Shown here: positions 23,166 through 35,507 of the stretch, in pieces
Position numbering within the stretch: position 1 is the first letter of the stretch
Layout: each line of letters opens with the position of its first letter
Assembly: GCF_910592395.1 (NCBI RefSeq)
Contig: NC_088326.1
Coordinates: 12,157,001 to 12,221,000 of the forward strand
Origin: Lineus longissimus
Lineage: Eukaryota > Nemertea > Pilidiophora > Heteronemertea > Lineidae
Reading direction: 5' to 3'
DNA length: 64,000 nt
Made by a program: the position numbers and the translations under genes
The notes under the pieces: model-generated
What the model was told of the DNA's origin: nothing
Seen by the model: only the letters and a program-made list of their open reading frames with translations
Databases searched by the model: none

Positions 23166-23927
23166 ACAAGCATACAATCACATCTCATTCTCCTTACAAA
23201 CTAACATCTAACCTTACCTTACCTTACCTTGAAGCAGGATCGAGAATACTACCTTGCTGTTCTCCCTTCTGTCCTTGGTTAGGGTTGATTGTCATCATTG
23301 GGATGAAACATCAGAGGAGAGGGGAAATCTGGCTCTGCACTCGAACTTTGTTTTTGATAAACAACTCTTTCATCATACGATACAATCAGGATTATATTCT
23401 TTAATGTGCCAGGATGGGGGTGGCTGGGGTTGATGCATGGTGAATGCAGTTTTAGTGCACGGGAGGGAAGGTGAGTGAAGTGATGGTTGGTGCAGTGATA
23501 GTGCTGAAGGATAAAGGATATATTCCTGACGATATCAACAATGAAACAGTTGAAAAGATAATAAGGGAGTCTGAGTGTGTACAAGTCATAACCCGAGCAG
23601 ACCTGAAAAGAAGGCGTGAGTGGGTCAATTAAGGTGCCTAATATGTAGAGTAAGGGCACTGGGACATGTTTGATTTGGCACTAAATATATTCATAAACAT
23701 TCATGTACACAATAAACTTTCTGTAATTTTGAGCATAGCCATGTAAATACAGTATTGGAATGTGAATAGCAAGAGTTGGCAGAAAGTGAATGGGGTTATA
23801 CCTTTCATCCTGACCTTAGGTTTTGATATACACCTACCTCGTTGACAAATATCAAGGAGTATATTTTTAAACCACATGGTTCCGTCAGGATGTGGCATAT
23901 GGGGTGCAGGCACCCAGGTGCAATGAA
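23166..23927. other. Array flank, no gene recognised
   Basis: Begins with a diverged satellite edge containing ACCTTACCTTACCTTACCTT and a degraded half unit. A MITE fragment (GTAAGGGCACTGGGACATG) is at about 23650-23700. A minus-strand open stretch (IVSYDERVVYQKQSS…) at 23279-23420 could be an exon but lacks support. Confidence 0.4.
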
Positions 23928-26490
23928 ATGAAATGAAATTTATTGGCCAAAACACAATCTTTGCATATAAGGCACGAAACACAAATGCAAATGTACATTA
24001 CTATCAATATATCAAAACAATAAATTTACAACATAACCACAATCCCACGTTGCTATCGTTACAGCACAGCTAATCAGAGGTCTAAAAGCGCTCTAGTTTT
24101 CTGAAGAAAACCGAGACATATGCGTTATGAAGACACAGTGACAGTAAACACACAAATAATGCAGCAACTGCATGTACATGTAATTTCAAACAAACCAAAA
24201 AATTGTAGTAACTGCTATGATTATTTACAGGACTAGAAATATTTAGGAACGTATTCAACATTTACGTTCCTAATTTTGAAAGCTTTGGTTATAAAATGTC
24301 CCAATGATGACACGACATGAAAATCTGTAGATGACAGTGTTTTTATGAATTTTAAGTCATTGGGAAGATTGCAGTTAGGCAAGTTGAGTCGGGACCGTTG
24401 ATGGTTGAAAAGATTACATTCAAACAGGAAATGAATCTCTGTTTCAACTTTATTGCAGTGGGGGCACAATCTTTCTGCAACCGGGGTGCCCGTGTATCTG
24501 CCAGACTCAATTTTTAATTTGTGATTACTTATCCTAAATCTAGTTAAATGAATTCGATCAATGGTCGGCAGCATCATTGATAGATAACTTTCATATGTGA
24601 AAGATGATTTGAATTGTCTGTAAAGACGGAGTTTGTTTTTCTGTGCAGGGTTCCTACATACATCATTATACAATATGGAATGCCATTCCTGTTGGTACAT
24701 ATCCTTTAACCTCATATTAAACAGAGAAATATCAACATTTGACACCTGGAAGTGGAGGAGTGACTGCCAAATGTTCCCAAGGCCAGAAAGATTTAAAGAC
24801 TTTTTCAGAGAGCCAATCCATGAAGATTTAGGATACCGTTTGACATTATCTAACTGAGATTTGAAGGCGAGTTTTAGGAGAAGATTATTGTTATTAACGT
24901 CAGTTACATGTTCACAAAAACGTAAAATTCTAGTAAGAATAACAACCTTCAAAGGATATCTCCCAAGTTCCCCAAGCACAACAGCATTGGGAGCGTATTT
25001 AGAGACACCTAAAACCTCTTTGCAAAATTTTAATTGCAGAGAATCAATACTGTTATTTGATTTTAACGACTCAAAACCCCATATCTCGCATCCATAAGAT
25101 AATACTGGGAGAACCATTGCATCAAATAGCTTCATGGATAAATGCACATCTTGCGAGAGTGATACAGGTTGATCATGCTTCAATTTGAAAACTGCCTTCC
25201 TGGCTTTATGACATATATCAGTTGCAGAGAATGAACATTTGCCAGAGGCATCTAATTTGATACCGAGGTAAGTGTAACTGTCTGCTACCTCAATCACTGA
25301 ATTATTAAATAGATACGTGTTTACCATGTCACACCTTAATCGTGGACTTTTAAACTCAACTACCTTTGTTTTAGATCTGTTCACTGTCAGATTCCACATA
25401 CTGCAGTACTGTTGAAGGCTGGCTAAAGTTTTATTCAAACCTTCAGCAGAGGAGGACAGTAAAACCAAGTCATCAGCATATAGTAAACAACATAATTTAT
25501 AATAATCAAGTTCAACACAATCATTACTATTTGATAACAAATGGCTTGGCAGATCTGACAAAAATAAATTAAAAAGAGTTGGACTCAACGAACAACCTTG
25601 CCGGACACCTCTAGACGTTCCAATTTTGGGAAGGAGACCGTCCGCCAGTTTAATTTGTGTCGAGCTATTTGCAAACATCGACTGAATAATATTGTACATA
25701 TTCCCTGTAACATTGCACTTTTGGAGCTTGTAGAGCAGACCAGGTCTCCAAACTGAGTCAAAAGCTTTGGAAAAACAAAAAACATGAGAAGAGACCTGTT
25801 TTTTTCTTTAAATTTGTATTTGTCTTGAAGAGACTTAAGGATGAAGGCGTTGTCCGAGGTGCGAACATTTTTCCGAAACCCACCTTGCTCTGGCGGGATA
25901 TGACCATTTGCATGTCAGCCGAGTGTTGACTAATTTAGTGAATAATTTACCAAGACAACTCGAGAGGCTAATACCCCTATAATTATTAGGGTCTTTTTTG
26001 GTACCTTTTTTATGTAAAACAGTCATATAGTCATTCGCCCAACTGGAGGGAAAATTTCCGGACTCAAGAATGGTATTGAACAGCTTACTGAGCGGTTTGA
26101 CTAACTTTGATTTTCACTTGAGCATCTCATTGAGAATATTGTCTGGACCACCAGCCTTACCATTTTTTAGTTGTTTCAACTCCAGAAGTATTTCATCTGA
26201 AGTTATTGGATCATCAAGTGGTTCTGGACCACTATTGCTCCTTTCAAGAGCTTCAAGTTGAGCAACAATATTTTTCTGGAAGGGCTTTAGTTCCAGTTCC
26301 ACCGTGGGATCAGAGAGTATACCTTTAAAGTGGGTAAACCATGTATCTGGAGAAACGTCATCTCCAGGTGACCTTTGTTTGGTTTCCAATTTTACCTTCT
26401 TTAAATAATCCCAAAATAATTTAGAATCTTTTGCCTCCAACTGGGATAAATCATTCTTCAACTGGTTCAGATTCGGCCTATGCCTTTTTA
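23928..26490 (-). mobile_element. Decayed CR1/L2-like non-LTR retrotransposon
   Basis: Minus strand, 5'-truncated (no endonuclease seen). Fragments in order: ITSDEILLELKQLKNGKAGG near 26150; SGNFPSSWANDYMTVLHKKG and DPNNYRGISLSSCLGKLF near 25990; SKAFDSVW near 25760; then a 488-codon frame 25699-24233 with GTSRGVRQGCSLSPTLFNLF, the catalytic LYADDLVLLSS, and a C-terminal Cys/His motif CPHC…EIHFLFEC. Frames change at least three times, and the Asp expected before FSKAFD is not visible (Cys in that frame), so it is inactive. The 3' end carries repeated TTTCA units typical of this group. Confidence 0.88.
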
Positions 26491-26494
26491 GCTC

Positions 26495-27625
26495 ACCTCT
26501 TAGCAGAGGTGAGCTTATCCCATACCGTGGCGTCCGTCGTCCGTCGTCGTCGTCGTCGTCGTCCGTCGTCGTCCGTCGTCCGTTAGCAGGGCACGTTTCG
26601 TAACTGTTAGAGCTATTGAGTTGAAACTTGGTACACATGTACCCTTATGTAATGACACCTTGGAGACCAAGTTTCGGTCCGATTCGTTTCATGGTTTGGC
26701 CACCAGGGGGCCAAATGTTAAAAGTGAAAATATGCAATATCTCCCTTAATAGTAGTCGGGAAATTTTGAAAAAAATATGGTAGGTACTTCTAGGAAAGGT
26801 GCATCATATATCCTCCGGGTTTTTGATTTGACCTCCTTTTCAAGGTCACAGAGGTCAAATGGTGTAAATTGGCCGTTAGGATGTAACGATGGCACGTTTC
26901 TAAACTGCAATGACTATTGATACCAAATTTGGTACACATTAACCCCTTAGTCAGGTGATCTCAGGGACCGAAGTTTGGTCCAATATGATTCACCACTTGA
27001 CCACCAGGGGGCAAAATCCAAAAACCTTAAAAATGTGATTATTCCTTAACTTCTTGCCCGATTGCCACCAATTTGATATCATGGGTACATCTAACCACCA
27101 TACAGTATATGTCACACAGGTTTGTAATTTGACCTTCTTGTCAAGGTCACAGAGGTCAAATGGCGTAAATTCGCCGTCAGGCCGTAACTATGGCACGTTT
27201 CTTAACTGCTATGACTATTGATCACAAATTAAGTACACATGTACCCCTTGGTCAGGTGATCTCAGATACCGAAGTTTGGTGCGATCTGATTTGCCGTTTG
27301 GCCTCCAGGGAGGGGGCCAAATCCTAAATTCTTCAAAATGCCATTATTCCTATTAATTACTTGCCCGATTGGCACCAATTTTATATCATAGGTACATCTA
27401 ATTCTAACAACCATTCAATGTGTCACCCGGGTCTTCTTTGATTTGACCTACTTTTCAAGGTCACAGAGGTCGAATGTACTGTAAATTGGCCATTTTGGGG
27501 AAATTTGTAATTGCTTGGACCTACATCAAACCTAACACTACATGACACAATACCATGCTCTTTATCCATCTTTCCTCCACATGAGGTGAGCACAATGGCC
27601 CTGGCCATTTCATTCTTTTCTTTCC
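26495..27625. repeat. Dispersed element with three ~300-bp internal units
   Basis: Starts AGAGGTGAGCTTATCCCATA with a GTCCGTCGTC/GTC-rich stretch, and ends GAGGTGAGCACAATGGCCCTGG. Between them three similar units each contain GGCACGTTTC…AACTG, TTGGTACACAT, GACCACCAGGGGG and TCAAGGTCACAGAGGTCAAA. Part of the end recurs reversed at 28115-28150 (ATGGCCAAGGGCCATTGTGC). It has no intact ORF. It abuts the truncated 5' end of the LINE. Confidence 0.75.
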
Positions 27626-27749
27626 CATTTTCCTTCTTCTGTGTCTAAGGCGGTGCCTTAAAATAATTTAATACATTGCGGACAATTTTGTTATGGAACC
27701 AGTTGAAGAGTATAATATTCTAAAAAAATTCCAAAAAAATTGTGTACCT

Positions 27750-27880
27750 TTTTTACCTATTTATGCCATTTTGTGTACCTTTATTCCGGTACCTTTATTT
27801 CCAGTACTTTTATTTCCTGTACTTTTATTTCCTGTACCTTTATTTCCGTACCTTTTTTTCCTGTACCTTTATTACATAGA
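27750..27880. repeat. Degenerate 15-17-bp tandem repeat
   Basis: Repeats of CCTGTACCTTTATTTC and variants, about seven copies. Confidence 0.75.
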
Positions 27881-28611
27881 TTCCTTTGGTTCACACTCCA
27901 TTCAGGCTAATTAGTTCCAAGGGGGACTGCCTAATTTTGTTTGTCGACCAATGTTTACTTGGGTTCAGACTATGGATTCTCCTGACAATTTGGTTTAGCA
28001 TGTCTCAGCCCAAACTATTGTAGAATAACATGAAAATACCTTACATACAAAACCCAGGGATGAGCTGAATACGAAATCCAGGGATCTCAAAAATGAGCAG
28101 AAAGATTTTCTCTAAATGAAATGGCCAAGGGCCATTGTGCTCACCGATGAATCATTGGAGCACCTACCATAAAAATATCATCGATATTCTGCCGCGGCAT
28201 GATTCAAAAGCCAAAGGTAAGCCAAAAACCAAGATGGCGGCTCGATCGGTCACGTCGGTGTACACTTCGCTACATCATCAATATTGATTTCGAAGTTTGA
28301 ATAAAATTGGACGCTTTAGAACATGATATTAGGGCCTAAACAATCAAGAGAGACTTAAAACGGCAGATAAGCAGTGAACATGGAACTTACATCAGATGAG
28401 CTTCGTCAAATTCCACGAAATCCACCTGTCCCTCATGAGAAATCGGGAGTGAATGAGTTCTGTGCTCTTTCACAATTCGCAGTGACGTTGTATAGACATG
28501 CGCACACGGTTAATGGTGACAGAGACATGCGCAAATTGTCAAAGAAAGGGATTACCAAACTCCCGGATCAAACCTCCCAAAGTTGTCGGCCTGGACGCGC
28601 AAGAGCAACTT

Positions 28612-28692
28612 TAGCCCAGAGCATAGCGCGTCGGACTGACAGATATCGTTGCTAACTGTGCGTGGGTTCGAATCCTGTTGGGAGTGAGTTTT
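28612..28692 (+). mobile_element. tRNA-like SINE head
   Basis: TAGCCCAGAGCATAGCGCGT resembles an A box and GTGGGTTCGAATCCTG a perfect B box, with spacing as in tRNAs. I cannot fold a proper anticodon arm or acceptor stem, so a SINE head or tRNA pseudogene is likelier than a tRNA. Confidence 0.45.
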
Positions 28693-28836
28693 AAGATACT
28701 TACTTTTTGGCGTTTTTGGGCTCCGGCCGGTCAGTTAAGTTTTTCAGTATGTTGATTCATGGCTGTGATGAAAAAACCTTGGTGGTTAAGACTATATAGC
28801 CATCAGTGAACTAGACAATATTGCCTAGAGGCTTAA

Positions 28837-30320
28837 CCCGTTGACTGCCAGCTACGAGTTTACTCGTAGTTGAAGGTCACCCTTGGTTGCCGACTACGAG
28901 TAAATTCGTAGTAAGACGTAGTACAGTAACTCCTCTTCAAAATCGTTAATTTCACCCCATGGGACATTTTAACAGTATTTTTGCCCTTGTGTCAATAGTT
29001 TAGTGTATGGGCAATGCGAATAACAAATAATACACGTATCTCACGAAAACGATTTTTTATTAAAAAAATCAAGTTACAATATCGTCACCAGGAAGTCATG
29101 TTACAAGTAGTGACCATGAAGCCTGTATGTCCCTGAAAGGCTGTTCATTTTCCTGAAAAAGTTCTATACTAAAGAAATGGATGGAGAACCCTTTGCATAA
29201 CATCATATATTCAACAAAGTATAATTCAAAAATAGTGCACATTCCCGTGCAGTTTTTCGTCACCATGAAGGTTGGTGTCATCAAAGATTCCAAGTGTACG
29301 CGGTTCAAAAAATATTGTGAAGGAAATTACTGTAAAATAACAAAATATTTTGAAACACTTTCAACATCTCGTACATCATGTACATTGGTAACTACTTTCT
29401 CCACTCTACCAACTTATGCCAGTCAAACAGTGTGAAAGTGCCTGAAACAAACATCCACACAGAGAGCCGGTTTGTCTTTATATTTTGGACAGAAGTACCT
29501 GGTTTCTTTTCTGATACCCCGTCGTGTGCAGACGCGGCAAGATTTCGTTGATCGTTGTTTCTTCTCCGATGGTGGAATCGAATTCAAGTAGTGAAAGGGG
29601 TCCGCATCTGCAACTGCTACTGGTGGTCTCTCTATGCGTTCCATAACTTCTGGCCCAAGTAAGTGCTTGATGATGGTGTCGCGAAACTTGAGTCGTTGGC
29701 GCATTGCGGTGCCAGTTTCAGCAGAATACAACATATGGGCATTCGACACCCAAATCTCAAGCAAGTAAAGCCCCATCTTCTTGTACTATCTAATGGTTTT
29801 GCGAAGAGCTGAGTAATATGACAGCATTTGATCAGATCTGTCCATACCAGACATGCCCTTATTGTAATCGCCCACGACATTGGGTTTTTGCGATGCCTTG
29901 TTATTCCGGTTGCGGACCTCCACCATCTCAACGCGGTGCATATTGCTTATGGTGAATACCTCTCGTTTATCCTTCCACTTGCAAACAACAACTGACTCAG
30001 ACCGTGCCCAAGGCCCTCATTTCTGACGCATCTGTTTCTTTATCGTTTGGTCCAGCTGCACGGTCGTTGCTTGCCGCATTATCAGGGGTACTAGTATCTT
30101 TATCAGAAGGATCAGCACTCATTACCGATTCGTCTGCATTATCCATGTCAGATTCCTCCAGCATAAGTTGGTCAGCTACTTGACTCGTAGTTTGCGCATG
30201 TTTGCCGAGAAAAAAAGGCCTGACCGTGCCCAAGGTCAGTTGGAAAATGTACCACGTGGTGCAACGTGAGAGCAGACGACATATCATACAGAAAAGGCGG
30301 CAATGTCGAATGTACAACCC
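28837..30320 (-). pseudogene. piggyBac-like transposase remnant
   Basis: One end is clear: TTAA (28833-28836), the piggyBac target site, then CCCGTTGACTGCCAGCTACG, followed by two subterminal palindromes around CTACGAG/CTCGTAG. The minus strand encodes VCKWKDKREVFTISNMH, then KPNVVGDYNKGMSGMDRSDQ, MLSYYSALRKTIR, a TAG stop at 29788-29786 where Trp is expected, then YKKMGLYLLEIWVSNAHMLY and a C-terminal Cys-rich ribbon (CRVCTRRGIRKETRYFCP … CVDVCFRHFHT). An acidic N-terminal piece (DMDNADESVMSADPSDKD) lies at 30020-30180 in a different open stretch. The catalytic core between them is missing and no matching second terminus is visible. Dead, internally deleted copy. Confidence 0.85.
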
Positions 30321-31370
30321 TCACATCTACTTTGACACTTTCCCGCAAATGCAGTGAATACTAGAACTGAGATTTCACAGGAGCACCTGTGCATTCATGA
30401 CTCCAGGGTTGTTTTGAGGGCGATATCGTAAGAGTTGGTCTTGAGTATGGGAACCTGAAGGTCCGTGAGGCACGTACCTGGGGAGAGAAGACTAGTTGAA
30501 CGATGGGATCTGTTCATGGAGAAGAAGTGTTGAGTGGCTTTGTATCGTGTACTCTTGCTGACCAGTGGTTGAAGGAACACTACTATTGATCTCATTATAT
30601 GAATACCATTTAATTACAAACAAGTGAAAACAGATCACATCATATTCCTGGGCATAAATTAAAATAGGAGTGCGGGAACAAGGTTTTTTTAGCAGGAGGA
30701 AAGCGAGAACATTTTGCGCCGTCGTATTCCGATTTGACTGGTTAGTGGTGAAATCTGCTTTTACTTTTGCAAATTAACATATTCGTTTTCTGGTTCTAAC
30801 GTTGTCTGAATTAAAGATGCATTCCCAATGCTTGACTGGTCTGGCAAGAGGCATTGCCAGGAAAACGTGACGTCATTTGATGTCTTTGATGTGGCACACA
30901 TAGGAGTATCAATCTACGTGTCCTTGATATGCTACACAAGTGTCTTTGCTTTGGTTTGTCTTTATTTGCGGTAATAACCGCCCATACAAGACCACGTAGC
31001 GCGTAGACAACAGTGTCAAGGACAATTAGTTCATTCCAAAGACAGCAGGTGGCGCTCGCGTTGCTTTCTAATAATCCTTGCCCTTTGGTGACCTTTTAAG
31101 CCATCTGAACCGAATGAGAAAAATTGTTTACATTGGATACACGTTAACCATAGTAGCGCTTCGTAGAAAAGCCCTTTTCTGCTGCGCGCTTTTAATCTCA
31201 TACCGTTGTGGCGTATCATGGTCACGTGGTCACATAGGTCACGTGGTGTAGCCTTAACTTAATTTTGTTGCCTCAGAAGAGGACAACGTTGAGTTGGTGA
31301 ATTGGTTTGGATGGAGATGACCCTTACGAAAAAAATCTCAGATTCACCATGGTAAAATCGGCGGAGTTGA
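30321..31370. repeat. No gene; includes inverted copy of the 12.4-kb repeat
   Basis: At about 30880-30990 TGTGGCACACATAGGAGTAT … GGTTTGTCTTTATTTGCGGT and AATAACCGCCCAT are the reverse complement of 12415-12510. Nothing else recognised. Confidence 0.6.
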
Positions 31371-31500
31371 CCGTACGTGCTCACCATGGTGAATGCAGCG
31401 TTCACCATGGTGAATTCAAAGTTGACCATGCTCACCATGGTGAATTATTTCACCGTCCCAATTCACTATGGTGAAGTGCTGTCAGTTTGCCATGATGAAA
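31371..31500. repeat. Cluster of TTCACCATGGTGAA palindromes
   Basis: Around six near-perfect copies of the 14-bp palindrome YTCACCATGGTGAA within about 130 bp, including 31401, 31432 and diverged forms near 31348 and 31464. Confidence 0.7.
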
Positions 31501-31536
31501 TTGAGACACTAATGAAATTTTAATGATGGTGGTATA

Positions 31537-32388
31537 TATGGCAAGCCAAAGCGGAATTTATTCAAGACTTTAGAATTACCATTCAAGAAGTTAAATATAA
31601 GTTCAAGAAGGAAATATATGTTCAAGACTAAAATATGTTCAACCTTGAATCAAATGTTTTCAACCTTGAATAAAATATGTTCAACCTTGAATAAAATATG
31701 TTCAACCTTGAATAAAATATGTCCAACCTTGAACAAAATATATTCAACCTTGAACAAAATATATTCAAGACTCACGTGACCATATTCAAGACGCACGTGA
31801 CCACAAAATTGATGACGTAGAGCGTAGAATCTGTGGTACTTCCGATGCGTTCTGTTTCACGACAGGCATTGCGCATTTTGAACCTATAATTTGCCTGATA
31901 TGTCTGTGAAACATGTATCGACTCTGACATTCACTCGGCATCCATATCATGATGTGTAGGATTACAGTACATGTCAGGTGTAGGCGGCTAGGTACGTGTA
32001 CAACCATGTGTCAAAACCTCGTGCGAACAATTCGAGCTCCGAAACGCAACACAAGTACCATGGGTTCGGGAAAGTCCGGACGCGGGTTCGGGAAAGTCCG
32101 TAAAGCATCAAAACATGAGCAACTACGTCATCAATTTTTGTGGTCACGTGCGTCTTGAATATGGTCACGTGAGTCTTGAATATATTTTGTTCAAGGTTGA
32201 ATATATTTTGTTCAAGGTTGAATATATTTTGTTCAAGGTTGACAATATTTGATTCAAGGTTGACAATATTTGATTCAAGGTTGACAATATTTGATTCAGG
32301 ATTGAACATATTTTGGTCTTGAACATATATTTAACTTCTTGAATAGTAATTCCACGGTCTTGAATAAATTCCGCTTTGGCTTGCCATA
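31537..32388. mobile_element. 852-bp foldback element with 6-bp target duplication
   Basis: The ends TATGGCAAGCCAAAGCGG and CCGCTTTGGCTTGCCATA are exact inverted repeats. The arms stay complementary for about 270 bp (31537-31819 and 32123-32388) and are built of tandem 18-20-bp units (TATGTTCAACCTTGAATAAA). GGTATA flanks both ends (31531-31536, 32389-32394). The paralogous segment at 33330 reads GGTGGTATAAGAGGGCCGG without the element, an empty site. No transposase inside. Confidence 0.85.
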
Positions 32389-32600
32389 GGTATAAGAGGG
32401 CCGGCGAATCTAGGAACTGGAAGAAGAGGGAGCGTGCTCTGCATTTCTCATCAAAATTCCTGGAGAGGTCGGTTCCAAAATTTCATGAGTGGTCAATTTA
32501 AAAAAGTTTACATCAATTAGGAGCCGTGCGTCTGGTATACCCGCTTGGATCCGCGCCTGATAAACGTACATGAATGAATAATAACGAAAACATTTTTCAA
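32389..32600. repeat. Segmental duplication, copy 1
   Basis: GTATAAGAGGGCCGGCGAA … CCTGATAAACGTACATGAAT matches 33336-33536 at roughly 90%. Confidence 0.85.
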
Positions 32601-32631
32601 AAATCTCGAAAAAATAGATTCGCCGGGGCTC

Positions 32632-32695
32632 GAACTCGTGACCAACCATTCCACAGTGCAACCGTCTAACCGCCGAGACCATCAAGGCTTTAATG
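32632..32695 (-). mobile_element. tRNA-like SINE head, reverse
   Basis: The reverse complement reads GATGGTCTCGGCGGTTAGAC (A box) and CACGAGTTCGAGCCCCGGCG (B box). Adjacent to the duplicated segment. Confidence 0.5.
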
Positions 32696-33335
32696 GTAGA
32701 CCGGGATTTTCGTTGGTCAAGTCGTTGGCATATTGAAGAAGCGCCATTCTTGTGACGAGGTTATACGCTGGCGGAAGGGTAATTGGGTACAAATAGTTCC
32801 AAGCTAACCGTATAATTCGATAATGCGACAGTTATTTCTTGATATATCGCATTTATATAGCTCGGTGATATTATAGATAATGTTCGTAGTTGATTTTAAT
32901 GTTTGAATGGCTTTCTCAAAGAAGTTTTTAGAAGCGAGGTCAACATAACAGGGTCAAAAGAAATAGTCTTTTGGCGCCAATGATGTCAGCAATGGCGAAT
33001 TTGAATTAAGATTCGATTCCTTTGTCGTCGGAAGTGCATGCGCAAGCACACGGCAATCGTATTTATTTAGCTCCGTGCACGTGATTTGAAGGGACAGTTT
33101 GGGTGTGGGATTTAGGTGACCAGGAAGATGATATGTAATTTGAATCTATCCGCCTGCAGCTCATCACTGTAGTTACAAACTAAATGCTCATCACTGATAA
33201 TGAATTTAGCGCCTACATGTCAAACTATTCTCTGGAGTGCTCGAACACCTAAATCAGTGTGTAGTTCAGCTTGAAAAGTTCGGGTGAAGGGGTTTTCTTC
33301 GTGATAATATTCATAATGGTATAAGGTGGTGGTAT

Positions 33336-33540
33336 AAGAGGGCCGGCGAACTGGAAGAAGAGGGAGCGTGCTCTGCATTTCTCGTCAACATTCCTGGACA
33401 GGTGTGTTCCAAAATTTTATGAGTGGTAAATTAAAAACGTTCACATAAATTAGGAGCCTTGCGTCTGGTACACCCGCTTGTATCCGCGCCTGATAAACGT
33501 ACATGAATGAATAATAGCGAGAACATTTTTCAAAAAGCAC
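33336..33540. repeat. Segmental duplication, copy 2
   Basis: Second copy of 32389-32600, lacking the tRNA-like part. Confidence 0.85.
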
Positions 33541-33710
33541 AGTAACATGTGCATATCTTTGCTAATTTTGACTATTTAGCTATACAGCCCTGTATATGCA
33601 ACATAGTTAATTAATTCTAAGATATGCATGCATGCCATGGTGACCAAATTGAGAATCACCGATTGTTGGTGTATGGGACATGACCTATCCTCCCATGCAG
33701 CCATTGCAGG
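33540..33710. repeat. Local duplication, copy 1
   Basis: ACATGTGCATATCTTTGCTA … CATGACCTATCCTCCCAT recurs at 35508-35665. The flanking phrase CTATTCTCTGGAGTGCTCGA (33225) also recurs at 35670. Confidence 0.85.
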
Positions 33711-33959
33711 CCCCTACATCAATTGTGAAATTGAGACACATTATTTTATCCTTAGGGTAGGCCCCCTAAACCAACACCTAACACTTTCTCAACCCCAATA
33801 CTTGACCTGACCCAATGTATGTCTGCCCTTATCAGCCCAGGAACTCCCCAACCAAAGCAAAATCATGAAGCCCATCGCACTATTGTCCGTCTTCTGTCAT
33901 GGTACAGGCAACGGCAATTGCGATTGGTGAAATCCCAATATCTTTCTGTCTGCATGGTC

Positions 33960-34590
33960 TGTGGGATGTGGAAACAATCAACCTCTGCCAGCTGCTTATC
34001 TATTCAGATTGTGAAGGCCTTGACACAACATAAAAGCTCTGGAACAACTACCCTCTGCCAGCCAGTTATCTGGTCAGGTTGGGAAGACCTTGACACAACC
34101 TAAAAATTACACCAAGGTTACCGCTAATGAACTTTGGAGACGACAGGGCAGCCTACGTAACAACCAACCTCTTCCAGCTGGTTATCTGGTCAGGTTGGGA
34201 AGACATTGACACAACCTTCAAAGGGTCCTTTAGCTGTACAAGACAACATTACACTGTGATACAAGACAACTGATTTGGTCGCACCGTGGTAATCATCTCA
34301 CAAGGACGGACAATGGAACAACCAACCTCTGCCAGCTGGTTATCTGGTCAGGTTGGGAAGTCTTCTTCTTCTTCTCGTTCGCTCTAGACAGTCAAGTCCG
34401 ATCTTCTGATGTATTCTATGGTGTCATTGACACAACTTCAAAGGGTCCTTTAGCTGTACAAGACAACATTACACTCGCGATCTACATGGGTGATACAAGA
34501 CAACTGATTTGGTTGTACCATGGTAATCATCTCACAAGGACGGACAATGGAACAACCAATCTCTGCCAGCTGGTTATCTGATCTCACGAG
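33960..34590. repeat. Scrambled tandem duplications
   Basis: CTCTGCCAGCTGGTTATCTG occurs five times with variants (33980, 34050, 34165, 34328, 34561), and CAAAGGGTCCTTTAGCTGTA twice (34219, 34439). One copy is interrupted near 34373 by TCTTCTTCTTCTTCTCGTTC and about 60 further bases. No coding capacity recognised. Confidence 0.75.
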
Positions 34591-35504
34591 ACTGGCTGTA
34601 CCCAATATCTACCTGAAAACTCTTTAAGTACAACTTGAGTACTACTTGGGACCACAGTCATCTTAGAAGACTGGTGAATCCTCCCAAAGTCCTTTCTCTC
34701 ATGCAGAACGTGCCACCAAAAAGACATCAATATATACATAAAAATCAATCAATCTGTCTACAGTGTAATTTTGGAAAGAAGCCCTCAAATTCGTTGTCAG
34801 TCCTCGTTAGATTTTTCGCCGTAGCAGCCAATAGCTGGTCTCAAATCATCCACAACAATCAACAGAACATTGGGTTTCTGGGAATGTGCGATACCTGAAA
34901 CAAATGCCAACACAACCGAGATGAAAGTGGATACAGAATTGTGACAAAGATACTGATGATAACATCACACATGCCAATGGAGTATTTAATTGTGCTGGCT
35001 CCTCAATTAGAAATTACTCGAAGAGAAATTTGTCCAAGAGACATCTCCAATAATCATATGGGCAGTCTCATCAGTCAGTCGGTCCTAAAGACATTTCTAA
35101 TAAACATGGGGACAATCTTTTCCGAGTGGTAATCTGTCCAATTGACCACGACCAAGTATCTGATTTATAGTAGGGGCCTATATGTAGACTAGGCCTGTGG
35201 TCTGCTGGTATGACCCATATTTTGGGTATTGTAAAATTGTTATGACAAATATATTTAAAAAACTCTTACATAAGAATATTGATTGGTGTAATAGGTATCT
35301 ATCGATAAAATCAAGATCACTTTCAGGTTGATATTTCTTGAGATGAAAACGAAAGAACATATTAGTGAAGGCACATTAGCAAAACCAAAATATTGATCTT
35401 TCAGAAATTAGTTAGGTATCAAACTTTCGTTTATCTGCTCAACGTTTTGAAGTGGTCGTGATCGCGTAATAGACGAACGCCTGCTGACCAAATACTCGTA
35501 GCAC
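34591..35504. other. No gene recognised
   Basis: Short ORFs without motifs; moderately AT-rich. Confidence 0.4.
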
Positions 35505-35507
35505 AGT

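Noticed and set aside
22992-23204. 70-aa ORF in the last satellite unit as a gene
   Set aside because: The frame exists in part in every unit and ends at each; no start or splice context supports expression.
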